Source of the DNA: Sabethes cyaneus
Taxonomy: Eukaryota; Arthropoda; Insecta; Diptera; Culicidae
Assembly (NCBI RefSeq): GCF_943734655.1
Contig: NC_071354.1
Coordinates: 72,297,338-72,361,337 of the forward strand
Reading direction: 5' to 3'
Length of the DNA stretch: 64,000 bases
Made by a program: the position numbers and the translations under genes. Below are positions 34,999 through 47,100 of this stretch, in pieces; the stretch's first letter is position 1, and every line of letters begins with the position of its first letter. The notes under the pieces were generated by a model. The model saw only the letters and a program-made list of their open reading frames with translations, was not told the DNA's origin and made no database searches.

Positions 34999-36480
34999 TG
35001 GCCGGTTTGATGCAGCAAGGGCAAATTACTGTGGAGGGTACCCTGGTACTCCACAGGCTCCGTTGCGGCGAGAGAATTTATAGAACCCCCTCCACCATTC
35101 ATCCCTCGGCACGGGTTGCGTCACACCTTGGATTAGTGGTTTGAATGGATAAGTTTTTACATAATAGCCATGGCAAATAGCTATTAAAACCATCCTCCTT
35201 TAGGGGCTTTGGACCCTCTGCTTTGGTTCTTAGTAGTCTTACCTCCTACAAAAACCCGAATTAATCCACCTAGCGGTGTGATCTAGCCTTTCTACTGGCG
35301 CAATAATTATATTTTAATTTCTCAGGAACATCTATAATTAATTTTATTTATTTATTAATTTTTAAATATCCGTTCCTTATTTTTCAAGAACCATATCCAA
35401 AAAAGATAATATGTATCTGAATTTGAAAAAATAACTGAGTAGAGCATTAGATATGAAAAATGAAAAAGAGAAATTGGACTTTTTCTTAGTTGGAGCTCTT
35501 TCAGTTAATTATTTTTGCATGAAAATCACAACTTGAGCTTCTTTCGGATAAACTTTAATGAAAAAATAGTCATTAGCTTGATCGTATCGTTTATACGACA
35601 TTGCCCGATAGATGTTTTAGGAAACGATGAGATCAAAGAAACAAAATCAGCGCCATAGACATGCTTGAGGATCGATGATCGATAGAATTTTCGGCGCTTG
35701 TTATTTTTGCTGGTATGAGTGGACCCATATTTATTCATATTCGTAAAACGTACAGGATTATTAGTAACCTTTCTTCCTCGTTTTCATATAAAATTTCTAA
35801 GCTCTAGCATTTATTGATTGGAAAAGCATCTATTGATGCGCAAAATTTGTTTGCAATTGGTATAAATTTATTTGGGAAAATCAACTCATTAGTATTTTCA
35901 ATACAATACACCACTATACCTATATGATTAAATGAAACACTTTTCTTCGCTTTTTGTCTTGCTCGTCCGATTGCGAGTAACAGCAAGTGAAGAAAATGAC
36001 AATTACAAATTTTAAAATTGCAAATCGGATATACATACACACACACATATACGCATACATCTATACATACATACATACATACATAGACGCATGCATGCAT
36101 ACGTACACATGCATAACACATACATTGAATATAATCGACCCTTGATTAATTTATTTCGATTTTATACATTTTAACGGTTTAATATACGGCACTTAAGTGT
36201 TAAAGTTTGAATAACTTTTGAATCAATCGTCCGATTTTCAGTAACTTGGTTTCGTTTTATAGATCTCAACAGTAACTTTCAAATGATAATAAAATGTAGG
36301 ATGTTCAATAGGAAACAATGCTTAATGCTTATATGCAACAAAAAGCAGTTTTAAATACATTTTTTCCACATTTCTTTATGTAACTTTCAAACTACAAGCC
36401 CAATCGTCATGAAATCTGGAAGTTAAGGTTTTGAAAGACTTCCCTTTCATATGCAATCAATTTTGGTCAAATCGGTTAAG
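34999..36480. other. Non-coding stretch with a (CATA)n tract
   Basis: 36030-36125 is a mixed CACA/CATA/GCATGCAT microsatellite. 36180-36470 is AT-rich and adjoins the (CA)n tract. No gene. Confidence 0.4.
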
Positions 36481-37142
<662 letters not shown>

Positions 37143-37265
37143 TGCTGATATACAATTTTGATATGTTATAACTATTTTCTCAAGACTGTGAGTAATCTAC
37201 TATTTTTTATTCAAAGAACGTCAAAACCACATCTTCTTCCCCTAGAACTAGGCCATAGGCCGAAA
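37143..37265 (+). mobile_element. Right half of a MITE of the 24563 family
   Basis: TGCTGATATACAATTTTGATATGTTATAAC through ACTAGGCCATAGGCCGAAAA (split here to keep within length). It begins where the 31235-31309 half stops, after TTAA at 37139-37142, and is truncated before its right terminus. Confidence 0.6.
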
Positions 37266-37953
37266 AACACATGGTCCTTTGCAATTTTTTACCGTTTCCA
37301 TTACTGAAATTATTATATTAATGATTATTACTCACTGTTTGTCAATATGATGCGTTGTAGGTTCAATTAACCCGCTTCCGGTTGTTTATTGACTCGCGTG
37401 ATTAGAACGCGATTTATAAGTAACAACATTTTCATGCAAATAAGCCTAAAACTCATTTTTATTTCTTGTTAAAATATAATGGGGCTCTGCAGGCCTGAAA
37501 CTCGAAGCTTGCATGCTAGAACGTAGAAATAATCGTGAAACAAATAAAGCAAATGTCAATACCGGGTGAAATCGTTCTTTTCAGAGGTACCTGTGTAGGT
37601 ATCAAATTTTCAAACCGTTGAGTCATGTATGTAAGTCGTATCATATTACTACGGCAATCGATTCGCTTCCGTTGAAACGGGTCAAATGAACCTGTTTTAA
37701 GTCATTGTTTATTTGCAGGCGTGCAGAAATCAGTGCAGTGAATCGATATTTATAGGACAGCAGAGCCGCTAGTTTGGACCTTGTACCTATCAATGTTTGG
37801 TAACGAATATAAGTTGGCTTAGATTGCGTTTTAAGAAGAGCCATTGGCGGAACTAGGGAGGGCTTGAGCCCTGAGTTTTTTTTTCGACTAACTGTCATGC
37901 TTAGTTGTCTTGATTATCGTAATAGATCCCAGGTATGAAAAGCGTGCTGTAAT
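37266..37953. other. Non-coding stretch
   Basis: No gene or repeat family recognised. Confidence 0.3.
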
Positions 37954-39584
37954 TACAGTCGATATTTGTATAACGCGGGTAATTGGGACCGCGTTATAAG
38001 AAGCGCGTTATACAAGTACACGTAGCATATGGAAATTGAGTTAATTGGGGCTATACCTGAATTTTACAAAATTTCGAATCAACACGACCATGGTTCCTTT
38101 GGGAAAGATGTCAAGTATATATTTTTCCATCTTACAGATGCTTGGTGAGACAGAAAAAATCGCCTCTTGGTCTTCCAGAGCTTCCGGAACATCCGGTAAA
38201 TTTTCATTTCTGTGAAGTCTTCTCATAGCTTCAAAATTCTTTTTAAAGTTCCTATGGCTTATTATTTGGCGTAATATAAGTAAAGTAAACAATACGTGCT
38301 ATTCCAAAGCCAACATGCGATTCTCCGACAAATACGGAACATCCGTAAAAGTGGTCAACGAGCGAAATTGTTCTTTGAGTTCGGAATTATGTTTATCCAA
38401 CCTCGAATTGAACAATATGAAATGGGAATATAAATTCATCGCGTTGACGAAAGCAACAAAGTTTTCGTAGCCTGTTCGCTCTTACAAGAAGCCCCATTCT
38501 GAATTGTCCAGGAAAAGGTGAAAACAAAAGCAATAACACTTCTCTCTCACTTTTTCTCAGGCAAAATCCATAAAAATATTAGATACCGTCAACGCGGATT
38601 TCGGAATGGCCATGGCTAACTACGATGGTTAGATTTCTGTTAAAATTTTCCCAGAAATGCACAATACTTGGTGAAGAGTTTATACAAAAGTTGATATATT
38701 TGCTATTAGATTTGTAAGTATAGTAAATGTTACCGGAAGTTCAGTTTACTATACCACATCTATCAAATTACACTAGCAAAATTGGAAATTTCAACAAACT
38801 GGCGAAATAACCTCGTTTATTTGTCAGCGAACATTTTATAACAAACCTTTTTCAAATTGTAGCGCGGACTTCAACATGAATTTTCACTTATTGTTCACTT
38901 TGACGGCAAATCCTAATTTTCCAGTGAACGTTTTGGCGGCTATGTCGAGTCGTGTCGTGAGCGGCCTATTTAGTTGAGGATTGCTGAAATTCCATTTCAT
39001 TTTGATCTGTTACAAATTAAAAAAATTTGCATTTCCAGTGACCAATTTCAGGTAAGCTTTGATTTTTTTCCCGGTAAACCATCCAATGGCCAAATTGAGT
39101 CACAAATAGTCGAAATATACTTCTAGTGTAGTCAAATTACACTCGAAATATTCACGATATGTTCTGAATTTTTCGGAGGACCACCTTATGGCTTTCTAAG
39201 GTCGCTTATTTATTACTTTGTTTTTAATTCGTATCAATTACCCGACTTTAGTTACTTCAAAAATATTTTACCAATTTTAACCAACTTTACCAATAAGATA
39301 CTTTCAACGGATATTCCGGAATCTCCAGCAGGCCAACCCGTAACTTTGTGGTTTCCGTATATCACTTAGAGAGTCAACTGTTATATGCCCTACAACTTCT
39401 TAAAAGACACCATGGTCATATCTGTTCAAAAACGCTCAAAATTCGAGTTTAGCCCCAATTAACTCAATATCCATATGCTACGTGTATTTGTTATACGCGG
39501 AAAACCGCGTTATAGAAATATCATGGTACCCGCGCTATAGAAATCCGCGTTCTACAAATCCGCGTTATAGAAATCTCTACTGTA
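37954..39584. mobile_element. TA-flanked pogo/Tigger-like element without transposase
   Basis: About 1.63 kb. Termini TACAGTCGATATTTGTATAA and the inverse of TACAGTAGAGATTTCTATAA, followed on each side by CGCGTTATA-type subrepeats. Inverted similarity extends inward about 130 bp (AGTTAATTGGGGCTA / TAGCCCCAATTAACT near 38039 and 39451; CCATGGT at both). No DDE transposase or helix-turn-helix was recognised in the interior, so it is non-autonomous. Confidence 0.75.
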
Positions 39585-40907
39585 TGTATTTATCGGTTAG
39601 CGTACAAGGAGGCCCATTCTAGCGTCGTCGACGTATCGGTACCAACGTTCTGATAGTAGCTGCTTTTTCTTCTAGTTTATTCTCGTTGTTAGCCATGAAT
39701 AGCCTACAAAAGCATGAGGATAACGGGCTACCCATCAGTGTTTCTTCGATTTGTTTATAAAATTTACGACTGAACTTAAATTGGGTTCAATGTTCCCAGA
39801 TCTCTGCTACTCTATTACTAGTTTTAACAGTTTTAACGATCACGTTTAAAATCAAAATCTCAATCCTTTAATAACAATCTGTTAATAAGTTTAATAGCGA
39901 TTTTAAGTGACCGCTCCATATTTTCTGTCTGTTCGAGGTCTGTGAACTGAATTAAAAATTGATAATCATTAATCATACAAACAAACCGTAAGCAGCCATA
40001 CAAAAACATCAATACAAAGTCTTTTACTCTTTCTGTTTACGTTATGTCACCCAGGAAGAGGAAAATTATCAATGGTTGGGGGTCGAATGATGCTCAACTT
40101 TCTCGCTCTCTGTGTCTCGCTGAGCCCAAATCACCCGAAGAAAGTGCTGCTGATAAGGTCTGCGAAGTTATGCACTAGTTATTCGAGTCAATTGATGGCA
40201 CTTTGTACTTTGTACCCCGTTCCGGTGGTGCTGCCATTCGAACCGGCATCATGTGTTCTGCTCGTGGTCATTCTCGAATAGTTTGCTGGTGTAAATTCAT
40301 TTATGTATTTACACTCAGCATTGGTCTATTGTATGCATATATGTATACATAAAGTACAAACTATTCCACACCATGAACCCGAGAGAATGTTTTGGAAAAC
40401 AGCTGATTCCGATGCAGTTCTTCCCTGCATGTTTGATGAACTTGATGCCGTTATGTGATGGTGGCGATTGTGTGGGAGGATAATTATAAATAAGTTGACC
40501 TTTGCTGACATAAAGCCAGTCAATTAAATTTTATTACGCGCTGTGTCCTCCGGATGTCGCCTTCTAGTATGTTTTGAAGGGCAATGATGCATGCTGCATT
40601 TGGGAGATTTGTCTCGGCATAGATAGGTGCGGCAAAGGGAGGAAAGTTTTTCACAATAAGCAAACATTCATCAATCAAATCGTCATTCGACAGTTCAGCT
40701 GTGTCAATTTCTCTCACTAGTGGAAGCTATTGTGGGTTCTGCCTTAAACATGACCTCTTTTCCAGCAACGTCATGTTTGATTGCTTGTTCGGTTCTACTA
40801 GTCGGCTTCAAGATGCAACTGTATTGCCATCGCATTCTAGCAGTACACTGCACATCTATACAATGGATATCATTTTCACATTTAAACTTTCCCCTATACT
40901 ATTTCAG
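39585..40907. other. Upstream of FATP; possible promoter or 5' intron
   Basis: The FATP start exon is preceded by a TATTTCAG acceptor at 40901-40907, so a non-coding 5' exon probably lies here or further left. At about 40030-40260 a plus frame reads plausibly (KIINGWGSNDAQLSRSLCLA, later GTLYFVPRSGG) but contains a stop; unassigned. Confidence 0.35.
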
Positions 40908-40954
40908 AGTGGCATTTCTTCGAGACGGCAAGAAAAACCAGACGGTCGGTCAGA

Positions 40955-41151
40955 ATGATAGTGGAACTTACGCTGAAACAAAAAACGGCGACACTGACAT
41001 GCATCACAGCTGCAGCCTGTGCGTTGTCATTAACGATCGGCAAGAGCATTGTCCCGCAGGCGCTGCTGTCCGGCATCGTCATGTATCTGCTCAGCGGCGA
41101 TCGGCCCACGGTGGTATACTCAACGTTCCGAACGATTCCCAGGGACGCCAA
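40955..41151 (+). CDS. Fatp: FATP exon 1 (coding part)
   Basis: Start MIVELTLKQKTATLT; hydrophobic anchor; ends before GTAAGT in phase 2. The exon itself opens at 40908 after a TTTCAG acceptor, leaving 47 nt of 5' UTR. Confidence 0.92.
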
Positions 41152-44100
41152 GTAAGTGAAACGATTTATCACACACCTTGCTGTGGTTGATTAGGCCATA
41201 CTCCATGAAATGATATTAAATTATGTGATAAAGTAAATATTGCTTTTGTAGAATAACTGTCGCTGTTAAATTGTGAGGCGGATTCGTTCAGCTTTGCCTT
41301 TTAAAATTAAAGCACATGCCTTATCTTTAGTACACACTGTGAAATTTGTTAGTTACAGGACCGTAATCAGGAAAAATCTATGCTGATCTAGCCTTATACC
41401 TTCGCCCAGACTAAGTGTGATTGTGTTGAAATGACAATTTTTAAGCAACACGATGCAGAAATATGGCTTGAACGCTAATTCTGTTTACATGTATTGCCAT
41501 TAAGAGTAGCTCATGTAGGTATCAGCACTTTTCACACATTAGATTACGCGACTTGATGGCCTCTCAAGTTGTAGATGTCGTGCGTCCCAAGCTTATCTGA
41601 CACAACATGTTTTATGACACTTTGCGCAACTGGCACACTGCCACATTAAAGTGGCAGCAATTTAAATTTATTTGAACTTGGAGCAACCCCGCTCGTGGAA
41701 ATATAGAATAAACAGTAAATGTCTAAGAATACGACTACGCGATATCCCGTTCCAACTATCCGATTTAATCCGTTTTAAACAATTTTAGTTTTCTCCATTG
41801 CAACGGACTAACGATTTTTCAGTTTTATGATTTTTTAATTTTACGATGTTACAATTCCACGATTTTACAATTTTACGATTTTGCGATTTTGTGATTTTAC
41901 GATCGTTTTACAATTTTTGTGATCACGATTTTACGATCTTTTTACGATTTTTTTGACGGTTTTACGATCGTTTTACCATTTTATGTGATCACGATTTTAC
42001 GATTTTTCCACGGTTTTATAATCATTTTACGGTCTTACGATTTAAAAATTTTACGTTTTTACGATTTTACGACTTTAGGATTTTACGACTTTACGATTTG
42101 TCGGTTTACGATTTTACGTTTTACCTATATTTACTGTTTTATAATTTAACAACTGAATCATTTTACGATGTTTCTTTAGAGGAAACTCGTCGTATTTTTA
42201 TCCTTCACGGTAGCTCGACAAAGAATTGTAAAAATAATTATCACAGCTTTAACGATTGATTTCGGGTTCGAAATTGAATAAACAAACAAAAACTGCCGTT
42301 CGATTGAAACTTTAAATGTAGGCCCTTTTAAAGTATGGAATCGTATCGAATATATACGTTTTATACATTATCACTTAAACTTTCCATTTCAGGGCTGTGG
42401 TGGCTTTTCTCCGGCTGAACTTTGCGCTTCATGTGCGTCAGAAGCGCAAGACGGTGGTGCAAATCTTCGAGGAAAACGCTGCCCGCCACCCGGCCAAGTT
42501 GGCCCTTATCATGGACGACACCCGGCTGACTTTCGGCGATATGAAACAGCTATCGGATCGCATCGGTAGCTTTTTCCACCGGAAAGGATTCCGCAAGGAC
42601 GACGCGGTAGCGCTGATGATGGAAAGCTGCCCCAAGTATCCGTGCGTTTGGCTCGGGCTGGCCAAATTGGGGGCCGTAACTGCTCTGATCAACACCAATC
42701 TGCGGCGGGAAACGTTGAGACATTCGATTGTGGCGGCCAATTCGAAAGCAATCATCGTTAGCTCCGAGATGGCTGGTGGTAAGAACTGTTTATTGGTTTG
42801 ACAGCATAAAGTGCGAAGGGGGAAGGGGAACAGAAACAGCACAACTGTGGGTAAGCGGAAAATGGATTCTGTCAATCATTCTATTTGTGAACTGTAGAGT
42901 ACTATCAAGAAGATTTTCGCCTGTCTGGGAGAATTCGGACCCAATACCAAAGTCTGCGTTTGATGGCTACTTGTTGTTGGTACTTGCCTGCACCTTATAA
43001 TGAAAGGTTGATGGTTCGTCCTAAGAGGATTAGGTTGATTGAATCTTTAGTTGCCTTTGAAAAGTGTCGAAAGTCAGTTCACCGTGCAGCTCTAACTGTT
43101 CAATTCTTCCCTTAAGCATTATTCTTGAAATACAATTTATCCACAATTTGAAAAAATATATTCGTTGCTATTTTTAGCAATTGCCGAAGTATTAGACCAG
43201 GAAGGAGTGAAAGGTCTTCCAATTTTCGTATATGGCACGGAACAATCACCGGAACCAGTAAAATGTGTGCAACTACCAGGTATGTAATTTAGATTGTAAT
43301 CCAACGGTTACTAGTAATCCACCACACCGCTCCATTATCAACACTGTCCGAGACGGCTGCCATTTCCCACAAATTTCACATACGCTTCTCGGATGATGTA
43401 TTCTCTCCTTTTCGGTTCATTTCCTTTCCTCATGCTGCATAGCAGACGAAAAGAATCGCCGTCTGGCTCGATTACTGGTCAAACTAAACATTTTCCCACG
43501 GTTTTCCCACCTCATCGAATAGGTGCCTAAGCTGCAAACTTCTCTTCTTCTATCTTAACACTGAAATTTTTCCCGAAAAGAATCACACACATCCCGTTCT
43601 CCCAATCCAAACAGATAATAGATAATCATAAATCATTTTCTCACGAGGGGAAAATCCTCCTGTACCCCACTCCAGCAGAGAGTGGTGAGGATTGGGGCTG
43701 CAGACTTATCTCGTCACACACCGGCTGAAGAGTTTGTTTCTTGCAGATGCCGTCGACCTGAGGCACGCTTTGAATGACGTTCCGAGCGATGAAGACTTGA
43801 GCGCTATCTGGAATGATATATCACCGAGAGATAAATTAGTGTACATCTACACGTCCGGTACGACCGGGATGCCTAAGGCGGCTGTGATCACTAATTCCAG
43901 GTGAGTTGAGTCAATCTTTTATTTCGCTACTCGTTTTTCTTTCTACTAGCGAACGGGGTTATGAATGGGCATTGATTTCCCACGTGCCCTGTTAATTAGA
44001 GGATTGGATGGCAGCATTGCAGTGCCGTACATACAAATGATACGGTAAAACTTTGTTCAGCAAAATTTTATATAATAACTAGTTCTACACATGTCCCATA

Positions 44101-47100
44101 CATAACTTTTTCAAATTTTGCTCGGCTGAGACTGTCAAATGAATCAAAATTGAGTCAAAGTGATCGAACCATCCCTGATTCACGGTGCTATAAAATCGCT
44201 ATCCTATCGGTAGTGAAATGAGCACGCATTTGGTTTATTCATTTCTGTTTCGAAGGTTACCTCTACTTAATACTTATTCCATATGACTCCATTTAGATAG
44301 TTGATTTTTGGTCGGTATACCGGCTTTAGTTGAATTCAGCAAAAATACATGCTATTGTTAATGAAGGTTACATGGAGCATTTATTTCAGTTGTATAATCA
44401 ATACGGACGATGTATTTTTGCTTTGTTAAAGTAGGGTGGGGGATAAGTGCGATGTTTGAAGTTGTCATCAATTTTCGTGAGATATGAAGAAGGACAACAA
44501 CAAAATATATTTTATAGTGATGCAATAACTCAATGTCTTCACATCCAACTACAAATCATCTGGAACAGCGGTTCCCAAATGGGGGTTCGCGAACCCCCAG
44601 GGGTTCGCCAAAACTTTAGTTCGCTGCAGAATAGTGTAGGGAAATCCGTCAGGGGGTACGCGAACCGAAAAAAGGTTGGGAACCGCTGATCTGGAATAAT
44701 AGTGTTATGCAAAATAAATTCTTAATTCTTCTGATCAAGTGCCGGTTCCCACTTTTACCCCGGGGCAAAAGTGCGAATACCGCAAGGAAGAAGTGCGAAT
44801 CCATGAAATTAACACAGCAGTAGCTAACAAAACCATATTATCTTCAATCTGCGGTATGTTTCGTTAAGGAATATTCTCAATTTGCACCTTTCCTATTTTG
44901 CGATGGTGTATTGCAGCCTCCGTCAGACCGAAACTTTTCCAAACGTTTGTTTTTTATTTCATCAGCGGAAAAACATTGTTTTCTTTCGCCCAACATCTGT
45001 AGAGCACACAGTTTTCTGCAGATCTTCCATTTCTAGTATCTGTAATATAGTGCCTAAAGCTGTATATAATTAGCTATACATTTTTGCCTCGTCCATGAAT
45101 CGCACTTTTGCCCCGTCCGTGAATCACACTTTTTCCCCGCTAGGCGCTTGACGGGGTTTGATTAAATTATGGTAAAGCGAAATATATTTTGTAAATTCTT
45201 CTCACCGCATTTTCAAAACAGATATGTGAGTGATGTAAAACGCTGCTACAAATTTTCAACAAGTAAAATCCTCCTCTTGATATCGTATTTGCCGTATAAC
45301 GAAAAATTACATCAAAACCGCCTTAAAATAACATACGCCCATAACTCAGCAACTATGCTTCGTAAGCAACCGAAGTTTACGTTAGGTCCAAGCTGACAAA
45401 GTAGTCACTCATCCATGCCAATATAGTCAATTTACTCGGAATCTGCTCCGATAAATCATTGCATCGCACTCTTACCCCCAGCGCACTTTTACCCCCACGC
45501 TATGTCTGAAGGGTGCGATTATGCAACTTTAATGTACATAAAATTTTCTTTCACAACGTGTTAATACACGTCTTCACGATTCAGAATATGCTAATTTTAA
45601 AAAAATCCATCGGGAAAAAATTGAAAAAAGTCAATTTGAATATTTTAGCAGTGATCAACCGGGTACAGGTGTACGGACTTAGTAATTAGTAGTAGTAAGT
45701 AAGTAAGTAGTAATTCCATGAGCAAAAGTACTCCGATTTTGCTCAAACTTTGTGGATTTGTTCTTTTTATGAAAATTTTAGACCCGTATTTTTAATTTGG
45801 CGCTTAGGGTACCCCCTCTTGATTTGGGTAGGTCCCAAAAATCAGCATCATAGTCTTGACACCTTCTTTTGAATACTTAACCCTCTAACGGGCAACACCG
45901 TTAAAACGATGCGATCAAGTTAATGACTATTTTATCATGAAAGTACACACAAAAAAACCTTAAGTTCTGATTTTCATGCCAAAATAATTATCTGGAGGAT
46001 CGCCAGGTAAGAAAAAGTCCAATTTCTCTTTTCCTTTTTTCATGTCATGGCGACGCTCTGCCCAGATGTTTTTTCAATTCAGATATATTACAAAATTAAA
46101 ATAATGCATGAAATTTACTCATAGAAACATTTTTTAGGTCAATCATTTTGTTCTAGATGTCCTTTTCCTTCAAAAGTAAAAAAGGAATATTCGCGCAATA
46201 ATTATTTTTGGAATTTTTCGAAATTTTCGTTTTTGAAAGATGATAACTTTTGAATGCATGGTCAGAATGTTATGATATTAGTATCAAAATGTCAAGAAAT
46301 TTGTTCTGAATACATTTTGCGTATTGCCAGCTAAAAACAAATTTTGTATGCGGCTCTAGAGCTCCAAAAGCGAAGGCCGTCTACCTACGGTCTTACCCGT
46401 TAGAGGGTTAACTTTTGAATGCCACTACTGCCACGAAATCTTTAAATATCTAAATTTTTGTGCTTGATGAATGAAAATTGTTAAATATGGAGAATTTCAC
46501 TTGAAATAACTCGAAACAGTGGACCCCTCGTTCGCCAAGTGACCAGAACAGTATTAAAAAGAGTTGATTTTTGGCTAACTTCAACATTTTTATCGTATGA
46601 TATTCCCTAAATTCGCTATATAAACAAATAACAAATGACATGGTTTTGTAAAAAGAAAGGATGAGGCTTTCAAATTAGGTGAAAAATTTTTTGGAGCGAC
46701 AATTCCAAGTGTCGCCATATTAGATTATGACAAGAAATCGACTTTTTGCCACATCACTCGGTTTTGTTTAAGATCTAAGATGGCCGCAACATAATTTGTA
46801 AGCACTATCTTTCTTCTTTACAAAACTATTTTTTGGGAATGGTTAGGAAAGAGTGGAAAGGTAAGGGGGAGGGGGGTAATAAGTAGCTACGTATAACAAG
46901 TTGTCTTTGTGAATCGTACCTAGATAGAATTAACAAAAAAGCGAATGTCGCAAATGTAAACAAAACGGGTGAGAGTTATTTTTTGCTGGGCCAGCATAGG
47001 AAAATCAACCCTCACTCGGTTTGTTTACGCTTGCGACATTCGCCCTTTTGTTAATTCTATCTTCAATTGTTGTAATCAGTTGAGCGATTCAAAAGTTTTT

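Noticed and set aside
40520..40717. 65-codon minus ORF upstream of FATP
   Set aside because: Acidic start looks protein-like but no homology and no supporting features.
42438..42875. 145-codon minus ORF over FATP exon 2
   Set aside because: Antisense shadow of the exon.
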